The notes: generated from the sequence alone by a model not told the origin. A stretch of 64,000 nucleotides of DNA from Paludibacteraceae bacterium (GCA_018056165.1 JAGPGD010000007.1:1-64000), one strand, 5' to 3'; numbered from the stretch's first letter, positions 8,783 to 18,646 are shown. Program-made: numbers and translations.

Positions 8783-10966
8783 ATGGCTAAGAAAACTGCT
8801 TTAGCAGTGCATTTAAAAAAATATTTTGGTTTTGATACTTTCAAAGGTAATCAGGAAGAAATTATTCAAAATGTATTGGATGGCAATGATACTTTTGTTT
8901 TAATGCCAACAGGAGGAGGTAAATCTTTATGCTATCAGTTGCCTTCTTTAATAATGGATGGCACGGCGATAGTTATTTCACCCTTAATTGCTTTAATGAA
9001 AAATCAGGTAGATGCCATGCGTAATTTCAGTGAAGAAGATGGTGTGGCACATTTCCTTAATTCATCATTAACACGGCAAGCAATCGATCAAGTTAAAGCT
9101 GATGTTTTATCAGGTAAGACGAAATTGCTGTATGTGGCTCCTGAATCACTTACGAAAGAAGAAAATACTGAATTTCTAAAAGATGTAAAAATTTCTTTTT
9201 ATGCCATTGATGAGGCACATTGTATTTCGGAATGGGGGCATGATTTCCGTCCTGAATACCGCCGAATCAGACCCATTATCAATGAAATAGGAGTTGCTCC
9301 CATCATAGCTCTAACAGCTACTGCAACCCCAAAGGTTCAACATGACATTCTTAAAAATTTAGGAATATTAGAAGCTAAGATATTTAAATCTTCTTTCAAT
9401 CGTCCTAATTTATATTATGAAGTTCGGCAAAAAACTGACAATATTGACAAAGAAATTATTAAATATATCCGTTCACAGGAAGGGAAATCAGGTATTATTT
9501 ATTGTTTGAGTAGACGAAAAGTCGAAGAATTGGCCGAAATGTTGCAAGTAAATGGTATAGCCGCTTTACCGTACCATGCAGGAATGGATTCAGAACAACG
9601 CACAATCAATCAGGATAAATTTTTAATGGAAGAAGCCAATGTAATTGTAGCAACCATTGCATTTGGTATGGGAATTGATAAACCGGATGTACGATATGTT
9701 ATTCATTATGATATTCCTAAAAGTTTAGAAGGCTATTATCAGGAAACGGGTCGAAGTGGCCGCGATGGAGGAGAAGGACAATGTATAGCTTTTTATTCAA
9801 GAAAAGATTTAGATAAATTACGAAAATTTATGCAAAGGAAACCAATTGCTGAACAAGAAATTGGTTATCAACTTTTGCTTGAAACGCAAGCTTATGCTGA
9901 ATCTTCCGTTTGTAGAAGAAAATTATTACTTCATTATTTTGGAGAAAATTATATAGAAGAAAATTGTGGAAATTGTGATAACTGTTTGAAACCACGAAAA
10001 TTTATGGAAGGGCAAGAATTATTAACTTTAATATTAGAAACTATTTCTCAAGTAAAAGAAAAGTTCAAAGAAGAACACATTGTAGATATTCTTAAAGGAA
10101 ATGAAACTACAGATGTTCTTTCTTATCAGCACAATGAGCTGGAAAATTTTGGAGCAGCGATGGACGAGGATGAACAATTATTGCATGCTGTTATTCGGCA
10201 AGCAATGATTGCAGGATATATTGCAAAAGATATTGAAAATTATGGATTATTGAAATTGACTCCACAAGGGAAAGCTTTCTTAAAAAATCCTATTTCTTTT
10301 CCTATTGTGAAAGATAATGAATTTGAGGAGGCAGAAGAAATAGGTACTTTAAATGCTGCCAGTACTTGTGCAGCAGATGATGCATTGTTTTCTATTTTAA
10401 AAGATTTACGCAAAAAACTTTCTAAAAAACTTGGAGTACCACCTTTCGCATTATTTCAAGATCCTTCGTTGGAAGCTATGGCTACTTCTTATCCTATTAC
10501 GTTGGAAGAATTACAAAATATCCCCGGTGTAGGAACTGGCAAAGCAAAACGCTACGGAGAAGAATTTTTAAAAGTGATTAAAGAATATGTAAAAGAAAAC
10601 GAAGTAGTTCGTCCAGATGATTTGCGTGTAAGAACGGTAGCTAATAAATCAAAACTAAAAGTATCTATTATTCAGGCAATTGACCGAAAAATTGCACTTG
10701 ATGATATTGCTATATCGAAAGGTCTGGATTTCAATGATTTACTCAACGAAATCGAAGCTATCGTATATTCTGGTACAAAAATCAATATCGACTATTTTTT
10801 AGATGATGTAATGGATCCGGAACGTGTAGACGAAATTTTTGAATATTTCAGAACGGCTGAAACTGATGATATTGATGTTGCATTAGAAGAATTAGGCGAG
10901 GATGATTTCAGCGAAACAGAAATTCGATTGGTGAGAATTAAATTCTTATCGGAAGTAGGAAATTAA
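8783..10966 (+). CDS. recQ: ATP-dependent DNA helicase RecQ
   Basis: A 3'-5' DNA helicase for recombination and fork repair. Walker A is PTGGGKSLCYQ, motif II is IDEAHCISEWGHDFR with DEAH, and motif VI lies in QETGRSGRDG. The RecQ zinc site is formed by the cysteines of CRRKLLLHYF and CGNCDNC. A winged-helix region follows, then an HRDC domain around residues 510-590 (LFSILKDLRKKLSKKLGV). About 130 further residues form an extra C-terminal helical tail, as in Bacteroidota RecQ. I prefer ATG 8783, which has GAGG upstream at 8771, to the GTG at 8765. It gives 727 residues. Confidence 0.95.
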   Translation: MAKKTALAVHLKKYFGFDTFKGNQEEIIQNVLDGNDTFVLMPTGGGKSLCYQLPSLIMDGTAIVISPLIALMKNQVDAMRNFSEEDGVAHFLNSSLTRQAIDQVKADVLSGKTKLLYVAPESLTKEENTEFLKDVKISFYAIDEAHCISEWGHDFRPEYRRIRPIINEIGVAPIIALTATATPKVQHDILKNLGILEAKIFKSSFNRPNLYYEVRQKTDNIDKEIIKYIRSQEGKSGIIYCLSRRKVEELAEMLQVNGIAALPYHAGMDSEQRTINQDKFLMEEANVIVATIAFGMGIDKPDVRYVIHYDIPKSLEGYYQETGRSGRDGGEGQCIAFYSRKDLDKLRKFMQRKPIAEQEIGYQLLLETQAYAESSVCRRKLLLHYFGENYIEENCGNCDNCLKPRKFMEGQELLTLILETISQVKEKFKEEHIVDILKGNETTDVLSYQHNELENFGAAMDEDEQLLHAVIRQAMIAGYIAKDIENYGLLKLTPQGKAFLKNPISFPIVKDNEFEEAEEIGTLNAASTCAADDALFSILKDLRKKLSKKLGVPPFALFQDPSLEAMATSYPITLEELQNIPGVGTGKAKRYGEEFLKVIKEYVKENEVVRPDDLRVRTVANKSKLKVSIIQAIDRKIALDDIAISKGLDFNDLLNEIEAIVYSGTKINIDYFLDDVMDPERVDEIFEYFRTAETDDIDVALEELGEDDFSETEIRLVRIKFLSEVGN

Positions 10967-11156
10967 AAATAGTTTTTCGACTTTTTAAAAAATCTCGCAC
11001 CTTAAAGTAATTTTTTTTGAAACGGATTTTCCTTTCAAAGGAGGTATATTTTATGTACAACAAATTGATTATTATTTGTTTAATATATTTTTTTAAAATA
11101 ATTTCTTGCTTACAGTGTAATTATTAGTTGTTTATCATATATTGAACATTTCATAA

Positions 11157-11196
11157 AAACAAAAAAACATCGACTGGAATAAATTTCCAGCCGATG
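11157..11196 (-). terminator. Terminator of the T9SS-cargo gene
   Basis: The 12-base arms 11168-11179 and 11185-11196 pair with a single A-C mismatch around a 5-base loop. On the minus strand the hairpin is followed by TTTTTTTG. It lies 55 bases past the stop codon of the minus-strand gene. Confidence 0.75.
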
Positions 11197-11251
11197 AAAA
11201 AATCGAATAAAAACAAAAGAGAAGAAACTTTTTAAAATTGAATACGATTTT

Positions 11252-12493
11252 TTAACGAACTACTATTTTATAAGATTTTCCCTTTAATTGAAGCAGATAA
11301 ACACCTGGTTTAACTTGTTGAGTAAATTCATTCTCGCAATTTTTAGAAGCAATTAATTGACCAGTGACAGAATATAACTTAATTTGAGCATTACCTTCAA
11401 AATTCACTTTTATCTGATGTTGATCACATTGAATTAAAATATCCTTTTTTGGTAAAACTAATTTTGTTTCAATATCATAAGTAAAAGTAGCTACATAATT
11501 TTGGCCAAAATTGCTATTCCACAACGTAACACTACCATCAGTAGCATAAAACCAAACTTTCAAAGAATAAGTCGTTCCTTTCACCAAATTATAACCTTCA
11601 AATACATTTATGCCCGATGTGCATTTCCATTTTGTAGAAGTTGTGCCATTATTTGAATCCCAAGGAATTACAACTTCTTTTACTTCCATCTCGTCAATTT
11701 GATAGCACATTTTTACTGTAACACCATCCATGACCGGTGTTGTGATTGCTTCTCCTCCAATATAAAGAGCCGAAGTAATTGAGCCTAAATTCTTTCCATG
11801 GAAATTTTCAGCTTGATAGGTTGCGCTGCCATTGTACCTTGTAGCTGTAGCTGGGTCTTGTCCTACAAAAATATAAGTGTCTGACAAAGTTTGTAATGAT
11901 AGCACTGGTTCTCCATTCAATGTAGCAGAAACTGTAAAAGTTGCAAACTCTAATTTGAGGGTATAATTTCCAGAAGTTGGAATAGATTGATTAGAAAGTG
12001 TAATATCATCCCAAACAATGTTTCCATTTTTATCCAGGCTAACAATTTTATATTCCCCAGTTACAACATCACCTCTATAAGTAGCATCAGTGGTAGAATT
12101 AGTCATTAATTTCATATTGCTTTTATCCCATCCTCCAACAGTAGAACCAATTACATACAATTGCTGAGCATCGCAGAAAAAATAAATGTTAGTACCATCT
12201 TCTTTCGCATAAAACTTCACTGTTTTTTCCTCACTTAACGAAAAAATCCGATTATCACCTTCTCTGGGTCCATTCCATGTGCCTGTATAAAAAACCTTAT
12301 ATTCATAATTTCCTGCTGGAAGCGTTTTTTCAAGCATATAAACGCCCGAAGTACCTATTTGCGTCATTTTGTAATCGGCATTGCTATTATTCCAATTATT
12401 ATTAGGAAAATTTCCTGTAACAGTTAAATCTGCCGAATACACCCACAAGTTTGCCAATAAAATGGCAGCAAAAAACGTAATTAATTTTTTCAT
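11252..12493 (-). CDS. Secreted protein with starch-module-like domain and type IX sorting tail
   Basis: A 413-residue exported protein. Residues 1-20 form a signal peptide (MKKLITFFAAILLANLWVYS). Residues about 22-100 (GNFPNNNWN, LPAGNYEYKVFYTGTW, REGDNRIFSL) resemble the X25 or SusE/F-type modules found in pullulanases and starch-binding proteins. The middle is a set of beta-sandwich-like segments with no catalytic motif that I recognise. The last 70 or so residues look like a type A sorting domain of the type IX secretion system: IKLYSVTGQLIAS, then VKPGVYLLQLKGKSYKIVVR. It is therefore probably a cell-surface or released glucan-binding protein. It is monocistronic, with its own terminator. 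Confidence 0.7.
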   Translation of the reverse strand: MKKLITFFAAILLANLWVYSADLTVTGNFPNNNWNNSNADYKMTQIGTSGVYMLEKTLPAGNYEYKVFYTGTWNGPREGDNRIFSLSEEKTVKFYAKEDGTNIYFFCDAQQLYVIGSTVGGWDKSNMKLMTNSTTDATYRGDVVTGEYKIVSLDKNGNIVWDDITLSNQSIPTSGNYTLKLEFATFTVSATLNGEPVLSLQTLSDTYIFVGQDPATATRYNGSATYQAENFHGKNLGSITSALYIGGEAITTPVMDGVTVKMCYQIDEMEVKEVVIPWDSNNGTTSTKWKCTSGINVFEGYNLVKGTTYSLKVWFYATDGSVTLWNSNFGQNYVATFTYDIETKLVLPKKDILIQCDQHQIKVNFEGNAQIKLYSVTGQLIASKNCENEFTQQVKPGVYLLQLKGKSYKIVVR

Positions 12494-12533
12494 AACATTT
12501 AAGTTTTAAAGGTGAATAATTTTTTTGATATTT

Positions 12534-12541
12534 CAAATATA
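12534..12541 (-). promoter_or_regulatory. Candidate -7 box of the T9SS-cargo gene
   Basis: On the minus strand TATATTTG fits TAnnTTTG and lies about 40 bases before the start codon. No -33 TTG at the usual spacing. Confidence 0.35.
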
Positions 12542-12706
12542 GAAATGAAATTTATAAAAAGTATCGTAAATTTATAATATTTGCCTAAAAATCATTGCAA
12601 ACGATTGCGAATTATTAAAAATAATAAAAAAACATTTATTTCAGATTCATGAGATTTTCATATTACTTCAAAAACAAAAAACAAAATTCAATTGCCAAAA
12701 ATATTA

Positions 12707-12714
12707 TATATTTG
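12707..12714 (+). promoter_or_regulatory. Candidate -7 box of purU
   Basis: TATATTTG fits TAnnTTTG, 26 bases before the purU ATG. No -33 TTG at the usual spacing. Confidence 0.4.
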
Positions 12715-12739
12715 TAACGTCAAAATAATTTCATTTTAA

Positions 12740-13606
12740 ATGAAAACCAAAAACGACACAGCCATCTTATTGATTTACTGCCCTGATAAACCAGGAATTC
12801 TGGCATCAGTAACCGAATTTATCAATCGCCAACAAGGAAATATTATTTATCTGGATCAATATGTAAACAGAGAAGAAAAAGTTTTTTTTATGCGTATTGA
12901 ATGGGACATCAGCCATTTTCAGATACCTAAAAGCAAAATTGAAGAATATTTTAGTAGATTGATTGCCTTGCGTTTTGAAATGAATTTTAAACTTTATTTT
13001 TCGGACAACAAACCTCGCATGGCTATTTTTGTTTCCAAACTTTCTCATTGTTTGTATGATTTGCTTGCTCGATATGCATCACACGAATGGAATGTAGAAA
13101 TTCCATTGATTATCAGCAATCATCGTGATCTAGAGCCTGTTGCCAGACAATTTGGAATCGATTTTCACTTTTTCCCTATTGATAAGTCAAATAAAAAAGA
13201 ACAAGAATCACGAGAACTTGAATTGTTGAAAAATCAAAATATTAATTTTTGTGTATTGGCACGTTACATGCAAGTCCTTTCTCCAAAATTTATCGAAAAA
13301 TATCCCAACAAAATCATCAACATTCATCATTCTTTTTTGCCTGCTTTTGCCGGTGCAAAACCGTATCATGCTGCCTATGAGCGAGGAGTAAAAATAATTG
13401 GAGCTACCAGTCATTACGTTACGCAGGAACTTGATGCGGGTCCGATCATTGAACAGGATGTTGCTCGCGTTTCTCACAAAGATTCTGTGGACGACTTAAT
13501 CAGGAAAGGAAGAGATCTTGAAAAAATTGTTCTTTCACGTGCTGTTGAAAAACACATCGAAAGAAAAATTCTTACTTATAAAAACAGAACCATCGTTTTT
13601 CAATAA
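12740..13606 (+). CDS. purU: Formyltetrahydrofolate deformylase
   Basis: Hydrolyses 10-formyl-tetrahydrofolate to formate and tetrahydrofolate, balancing the one-carbon pool and supplying formate to purine synthesis. Residues about 5-85 form an ACT-like regulatory domain (ILLIYCPDKPGILASVTEF). The formyltransferase-type catalytic domain follows, with the hallmark INIHHSFLPAFAGAKPYHAA and the catalytic Asp in QELDAGPIIEQD. The 288 residues match the family. The acyl-CoA ligase gene starts 12 bases downstream, so the two are probably one transcript, although no metabolic link is obvious. Confidence 0.95.
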   Translation: MKTKNDTAILLIYCPDKPGILASVTEFINRQQGNIIYLDQYVNREEKVFFMRIEWDISHFQIPKSKIEEYFSRLIALRFEMNFKLYFSDNKPRMAIFVSKLSHCLYDLLARYASHEWNVEIPLIISNHRDLEPVARQFGIDFHFFPIDKSNKKEQESRELELLKNQNINFCVLARYMQVLSPKFIEKYPNKIINIHHSFLPAFAGAKPYHAAYERGVKIIGATSHYVTQELDAGPIIEQDVARVSHKDSVDDLIRKGRDLEKIVLSRAVEKHIERKILTYKNRTIVFQ

Positions 13607-13618
13607 ATTACCAATATC

Positions 13619-15379
13619 ATGGAAACAACTCGTTTATTTGATATTCTGGATCGTTATATGGAAAAATATCCTCAACAAGAAGCAGCTTTGGCTTGCAAAC
13701 GAAATGGAGAATGGAAAAAATTCAGCATTCAGGAATATGTAGAAACTACTAACAATATTAGCTATGGAATGCTAAAACTTGATATTCAGCCAGGTGATAA
13801 AGTTTGTATTATTAGCAATAATCGACCAGAATGGAATATGATTGATTTTGCCACTATGCAAATTGGGGCTCTTTCTGTTCCTATTTACCCTACTATTAGC
13901 CAGGATGATTATCTCTACATTCTGAATCATGCTGAAATAAAAATGATTTTTGTGGAAGGAAAAGAATTGCGAAACAAACTGATGCCTATTTTCCCGCAAA
14001 TTAAAACACTACAGTACATTTATACTTTTGTAGATCAAGGTGTTAATCTTCCTTATCTGGACCAGTTGATTGAATTAGGAAAAGAAAATCCACAACCAGA
14101 AAAACTCACTGAATTAAAAAACAACATTCATTCTTCTGATGTAGCCACAATTGTATATACTTCGGGTACGACAGGTGTTCCAAAGGGAGTGATGCTGTCA
14201 CATAATAATATTGTTCAGCAGGTTTTGCATCTTTATGATATTCCTTCACCTCGCGATAGAATTGCTTTAAGTTTCTTACCATTATGTCATGCTTACGAAA
14301 GAATGCTGGTATATTTATACCAATATATAGGGTTATCGATATATTATGCTGAAAATCTTGGAACTATAGCGGAAAACATTAAGAAAGTGAATCCACAGAT
14401 AATGGCTACTGTTCCTCGTGTTCTGGAAAAAATGTATGATAAAATATATCTTGCTGGGAAAAAATTGCCTTATTTCAGCAAAGTGATTTATTATTGGGCT
14501 TTAAATCTTGCCAATAGCTATCAAATTGAAAATGAGTGGTGGAAACGTTTTAAACTTAAAATTGCCGACAAATTAGTTTATTCAAAATGGAGAGAAAATA
14601 TTGGAGGCGATTTTGATATTATTGTTTCTGGTGGTTCTTCGTTACGTCCACAACTGGCATCTTTCTTTTCTGCTATTGGAATGCCGGTTTTCGAAGGATA
14701 TGGTTTGACTGAAACTTCCCCTGTTATTGCGGTCCATCAAAAAGTAAAAAATGGAAGAAAATTTGGAACCGTAGGCTTGCCCATTCCTGGAGTAGAAGTC
14801 AAAATTGGAGAACAAAACGAAATTCTTTGTCGGGGTCACAATGTAATGGTAGGTTATTACAAAGATCCAGAACTAACAGCTCAAGTAATAGACAAGGATG
14901 GTTGGTTTCATACAGGAGACACAGGAAAATTTACGCCGGAAGGTCAGCTAATTATTACAGGAAGGTTAAAAAGCCTTTTCAAAACTTCGAATGGCAAATA
15001 TATTAACCCAGAAATCATCGAAACAAAATTTACCGAATCACCTTTTATTGAAAACATGATTGTGGTAGGAGAAAATAAAAAATTTGCGGCTGCTTTAATT
15101 TCTCCTGATTTTGTCTTTTTAAGAAGCTGGTGTGAAAAACATAAAATCCCCTATACAAGTGATGCAGAAATGGTTGAACATCCTGAAGTGATAAAACGTT
15201 TTCAAAAAGAGATTCAAAAATACAATGTTCATTTTGGTGATTTTGAACAAATAAAACGTTTTCAATTAGTACCAGATGAATGGACACCTCAAAATGGATT
15301 TTTATCTCCTAATCTGAAAATAAAGAGAAACGTTATCGAAAAATATTATGCTGATAAAATTGAAAAATTATTTGCTTAA
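13619..15379 (+). CDS. Long-chain fatty acid-CoA ligase (AMP-forming)
   Basis: Activates a long-chain carboxylic acid to its acyl-CoA through an acyl-adenylate. The P-loop-like motif is VYTSGTTGVPKGVMLSHNN near residues 178-196. The A5 motif is EGYGLTETSPV, and the GWFHTGDTGKF and ITGRLKSLFKTSNGKYINP segments bring the hinge and the C-terminal domain. Total length is 586 residues, close to the long-chain ligases of Bacteroidota. I see no membrane segment. Substrate length cannot be read from the sequence. It lies 12 bases behind purU. Confidence 0.88.
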   Translation: METTRLFDILDRYMEKYPQQEAALACKRNGEWKKFSIQEYVETTNNISYGMLKLDIQPGDKVCIISNNRPEWNMIDFATMQIGALSVPIYPTISQDDYLYILNHAEIKMIFVEGKELRNKLMPIFPQIKTLQYIYTFVDQGVNLPYLDQLIELGKENPQPEKLTELKNNIHSSDVATIVYTSGTTGVPKGVMLSHNNIVQQVLHLYDIPSPRDRIALSFLPLCHAYERMLVYLYQYIGLSIYYAENLGTIAENIKKVNPQIMATVPRVLEKMYDKIYLAGKKLPYFSKVIYYWALNLANSYQIENEWWKRFKLKIADKLVYSKWRENIGGDFDIIVSGGSSLRPQLASFFSAIGMPVFEGYGLTETSPVIAVHQKVKNGRKFGTVGLPIPGVEVKIGEQNEILCRGHNVMVGYYKDPELTAQVIDKDGWFHTGDTGKFTPEGQLIITGRLKSLFKTSNGKYINPEIIETKFTESPFIENMIVVGENKKFAAALISPDFVFLRSWCEKHKIPYTSDAEMVEHPEVIKRFQKEIQKYNVHFGDFEQIKRFQLVPDEWTPQNGFLSPNLKIKRNVIEKYYADKIEKLFA

Positions 15380-15486
15380 AAATCAGTATTTTACTAAGTT
15401 AAAATAAAAATATTACTAACGTTATAACCTTTCTTTTAGAAAATCGCCAAAATAGATTTTTAATTATTCAAAGATTATCTCTGATT

Positions 15487-16245
15487 GTGAAACGCTATTT
15501 TATTTACATAGCTTTTAAAGGCACAGCCTATCATGGTTGGCAACAACAACCTAACAGTATTTCCGTGCAAGAAGTTTTGACAAACGCTATGAATATGATA
15601 TTGCGTAGCAAAATAAATCTTGTTGGTGCCGGAAGGACTGATACCGGTGTGCATGCAAAATCGATGGTAGCTCATTTTGACTATGAAGGAACCATAAATG
15701 AACAAAGTTTTCTATCTCATTTAAATTGTGTTTTGCCAAAAGATATTGCCGTCTTCAAGCTCATTGAAGTAAAACCAACTGCCCATGCACGTTTTGATGC
15801 TATCACTAGAAAATATGAATATCACGTTGTTACTCAAAAAAATGTTTTCAAAACAGATATAACTCTACTAATAAATAAAAAAATCGACTTTCAATTGATG
15901 AATGAAGCAGCTCAACTCTTGAAAGAATACAATGATTTTACAAGTTTCAGTAAGTTGCACACCCATGTAAAAACTAATTATTGTACTATTTATCAAGCAG
16001 AATGGCAGCAACAAGATGAGGAATGGATTTTTACGGTAGAAGCCAATCGTTTCCTCAGAAATATGGTACGAAGCATTGTAGGGACTTTGTTTGAAATTGG
16101 ATTTAAAAAGATTAATATTGAACAATTTAAAGAAATCATTGAAGCAAAAAATCGTTGCAAAGCAGGAATGTCTGTACCAGCCAAAGGATTATTGCTTTCT
16201 GAAATCAAATATCCAGAAAAAATTTTTGTGGTGGAAAATAATTGA
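15487..16245 (+). CDS. truA: tRNA pseudouridine(38-40) synthase
   Basis: Converts uridines 38-40 in the tRNA anticodon arm to pseudouridine. The catalytic aspartate lies in GAGRTDTGVHA (Asp near residue 53). The second family block, RFDAITRKYEYHV, and the C-terminal NRFLRNMVRSIVGTLFEIG are present. The 252 residues are the usual length. The start is a GTG; the N-terminus KRYFIYIAFKGTAYHGWQ aligns with other TruA proteins from this point. Confidence 0.95.
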   Translation: MKRYFIYIAFKGTAYHGWQQQPNSISVQEVLTNAMNMILRSKINLVGAGRTDTGVHAKSMVAHFDYEGTINEQSFLSHLNCVLPKDIAVFKLIEVKPTAHARFDAITRKYEYHVVTQKNVFKTDITLLINKKIDFQLMNEAAQLLKEYNDFTSFSKLHTHVKTNYCTIYQAEWQQQDEEWIFTVEANRFLRNMVRSIVGTLFEIGFKKINIEQFKEIIEAKNRCKAGMSVPAKGLLLSEIKYPEKIFVVENN

Positions 16246-16339
16246 TCAACATTATTTGGGTCAAATTTATTAATTTTACCTCCTCAATTTATAGGAAAAT
16301 CAACATTTAGAATAAATTAAAATATAATTGTCTATCAAT

Positions 16340-17095
16340 ATGTTAGCTAAACGCATCATCCCTTGTCTGGATGTAAAAGATGGAAAAACGGTAAAAGGAA
16401 TAAATTTCGAAAACATTAAAAACGTAGGTGACCCTGTAGAATTAGGAGCTTATTATGCACAAATGGGAGCTGATGAACTGGTTTTTCTGGATATTACTGC
16501 TACTAACGAAAAAAGGAAAACATTATCAGAGTTGGTAACACGGATTGCTAAAGAAATCAATATACCTTTTACTGTAGGTGGAGGCATTTCAAGTATTGAT
16601 GATGTTTCATTTTTAATGGCTTGTGGAGCTGATAAAATTTCAATAAATACAGCAGCGGTTTTGCATCCGGAACTTATTACTGAGCTGGCAAAAAATTTTG
16701 GCAGTCAATGTATAGTTTTAGCCATTGATACAAAATTTATCAATGGAGAATGGTATGTTTTTTTGAATGGAGGCAGAGTTCCAACTGACATCAAAACTAT
16801 AGAATGGGCAAAGAAAGCTGTCGATCTGGGTGCAGGAGAAATTTTACTGACTTCTATGGATCACGATGGGACCAAAAATGGTTTTGCTATTGATATTACC
16901 AGAGCGGTTTCAGAAAGTGTCAATGTCCCCGTCATTGCCAGTGGTGGAGCAGGTACGATGGAACATTTTGTAGAAGTTTTTAAAGAAGGGAAAGCTGATG
17001 CGGCATTGGCAGCCAGTATTTTTCACTATAAAGAAATAGAAATTCCTGCTCTCAAAGCTTATTTAAAACAAAAAGGAATCGAAGTAAGATTGTAA
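16340..17095 (+). CDS. hisF: Imidazole glycerol phosphate synthase cyclase subunit
   Basis: A (beta/alpha)8-barrel that makes imidazole glycerol phosphate and AICAR from PRFAR and ammonia delivered by HisH. Both catalytic aspartates are visible, in IPCLDVKDG (Asp11-type) and VLAIDTK (Asp130-type). The phosphate-binding loops TVGGGIS and [12 protein letters not shown] are present. ATG 16340 ([12 protein letters not shown]) is the family start; the TTG at 16328 is not needed. Length is 251 residues. No hisH, hisA or hisI is adjacent, although these normally sit in one operon in Bacteroidales. Confidence 0.92.
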   Translation: MLAKRIIPCLDVKDGKTVKGINFENIKNVGDPVELGAYYAQMGADELVFLDITATNEKRKTLSELVTRIAKEINIPFTVGGGISSIDDVSFLMACGADKISINTAAVLHPELITELAKNFGSQCIVLAIDTKFINGEWYVFLNGGRVPTDIKTIEWAKKAVDLGAGEILLTSMDHDGTKNGFAIDITRAVSESVNVPVIASGGAGTMEHFVEVFKEGKADAALAASIFHYKEIEIPALKAYLKQKGIEVRL

Positions 17096-17128
17096 TACAT
17101 TTTGTTTCAAAAAAATTTATATAGTTTC

Positions 17129-17161
17129 GAGTTTTGAGTAGAGACATTTTGCGAAATGTCT
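17129..17161. repeat. Small palindrome next to a repeated motif
   Basis: AGACATTT (17142-17149) and AAATGTCT (17154-17161) form a perfect 8-base stem with loop TGCG. GAGTTTTGAGT (17129-17139) lies just before it; the same string recurs near 57660-57670 and, inverted, near 29993. Palindromic extragenic elements of this shape are common in Bacteroidota. There is no T-run, so it is a poor terminator. Confidence 0.4.
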
Positions 17162-17313
17162 GATAAATAAATAATTTTGAGTTTGGAATAGAATTGTTGC
17201 TTGCGATTTTCAATAATTTATGAGGTTTGATTTTCACAATAAATAAAATATCAGATTACAAATCCAACAGAACAAAGGATGAAAAACCAAAATTCTTTTT
17301 ACAATTAAAGGAT

Positions 17314-18087
17314 TTATTTTTTTATTTCAAAAGTATCTGCATCTTTCCACACGGGAAATCTTTCTCTATAAGAAATTAAAGGAGCTTTATCCAGTTCGGT
17401 TGTTTGAATAGAAAATTCATTTTCAGGAAAAGCAAGAAGAGGGCGTCCTTTAAAATCGAGTAAAGCTGAATGCCCATTGTATTCAATTCCAAGACCATCA
17501 GTACCAATTCTGTTTACCCCCGCCACATAAGTTTGATTTTCAATAGCACGAGCTTGTAATAATACGTCCCAATCATTGATTCGCTTCAAGGGAAAGTTGG
17601 CCACATAAATCAATAAATCATATTCATTGTTCACATTTCGTGACCAAACAGGAAAACGAACATCGTAACAAACCAACACACAAATGTTAAAACCATAATA
17701 GCTTACCTGAAGACGTTTATTCCCTTTAGTAAAAAATTTATTTTCGCCTCCCGCTTGAAACAAATGTCGTTTATCGGCTGTTACCATTTCACCGGTAGGA
17801 AAAATAAAAAAGGCTCGATTATAAAATTTACCATTTTCTGTAGCAATAAAACTTCCTGTGATGGCTAATCGATATTTTAAAGCATAAGAGCGAAGCATCT
17901 GTATTGTTTCGCCTTCCATTGTTTCAGCTAAATTTAGTTGATCGGTGCAAAAGCCGGTTGAAAACATTTCGGGCAAAATAACCAAATCTGTTTTTCCTGA
18001 GAGAAATTCCGAATGTTGACCAACTTTTCGTAAATTAGTTGTTTTGTCTGTCCAAAAAATTTCATCTTGTATTAAAGTAACTTTCAT
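17314..18087 (-). CDS. Omega-amidase / carbon-nitrogen hydrolase
   Basis: A nitrilase-superfamily amidase, most similar to omega-amidases (YafV type) that hydrolyse alpha-ketoglutaramate and alpha-ketosuccinamate. The Glu-Lys-Cys triad is visible: Glu in VILPEMFSTGF, Lys in ADKRHLF and Cys in CVLVCYDVRFPVW. The frame stays open further upstream, but that part lies inside the acyltransferase gene and is not nitrilase-like. The ATG at 18087 (MKVTLIQ) is the family start and gives 257 residues. It begins 10 bases after the acyltransferase stop codon, so the two are co-transcribed. Confidence 0.88.
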   Translation of the reverse strand: MKVTLIQDEIFWTDKTTNLRKVGQHSEFLSGKTDLVILPEMFSTGFCTDQLNLAETMEGETIQMLRSYALKYRLAITGSFIATENGKFYNRAFFIFPTGEMVTADKRHLFQAGGENKFFTKGNKRLQVSYYGFNICVLVCYDVRFPVWSRNVNNEYDLLIYVANFPLKRINDWDVLLQARAIENQTYVAGVNRIGTDGLGIEYNGHSALLDFKGRPLLAFPENEFSIQTTELDKAPLISYRERFPVWKDADTFEIKK

Positions 18088-18097
18088 AAACAAATGA

Positions 18098-18646
18098 TTA
18101 AAAAATTTTTCTGTTGTATTTCTCAGGATATTTTGGCTGAACACTTTCATAAAAATTCTGAATTTCTTGAAAATCAGCATCAATATTTCCTGTTGGATAA
18201 AAAATTTTAGTAATACCCAATTCCTTCTTTTTATAATCAATATAAGACAACTGAATGGGGACATTTGCTCCCAAAGCAATATAATAAAAACCTTTTTTCC
18301 ATGCTGTTACATAACCTCGAGTTCCTTCGGGAGTAATGACTAAATGAAAACTGTCAAGTTTCTGAAATTTATCGATCATTTGTTGAGTAAGTGAATTGCG
18401 TTTTGAACGGTCAATAGGAATGCCACCTAACGATTTGAAAAAGAAATTCAATGGAAAAATGAACCATGATTTTTTGATAAGAAAAGAAGCTTTTCGCCCG
18501 ATGGACCAATAAGACAGTTCACCAATTACAAAATCCCAATTAGAAGTATGAGGTGCCAGGCAAATTACGCTCTTTTGTGGCTCAGGTAAAGGATATATCA
18601 TTTGCCAGCCAAAATATTTGAAAATCAAACGTACTAATTTTTTCAT
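18098..18646 (-). CDS. PlsC-like 1-acyl-glycerophosphate acyltransferase
   Basis: A small acyltransferase, 182 residues, of the lysophospholipid family. The catalytic HX4D motif is HTSNWD near residue 33. The glycerol-phosphate binding motifs are IPIDRSKRNS and ITPEGTRG. It is shorter than classical PlsC and has no clear membrane segment beyond hydrophobic patches (FPLNFFFKSLGG). This short type is common in Bacteroidota and may act in phospholipid or ornithine-lipid synthesis. The substrate is not clear from sequence. Confidence 0.82.
   Translation of the reverse strand: MKKLVRLIFKYFGWQMIYPLPEPQKSVICLAPHTSNWDFVIGELSYWSIGRKASFLIKKSWFIFPLNFFFKSLGGIPIDRSKRNSLTQQMIDKFQKLDSFHLVITPEGTRGYVTAWKKGFYYIALGANVPIQLSYIDYKKKELGITKIFYPTGNIDADFQEIQNFYESVQPKYPEKYNRKIF

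Noticed and set aside
18088-18279. 64-residue N-terminal extension of the omega-amidase
   Set aside because: It overlaps the acyltransferase gene, is not nitrilase-like, and the MKVTLIQ start matches the family.
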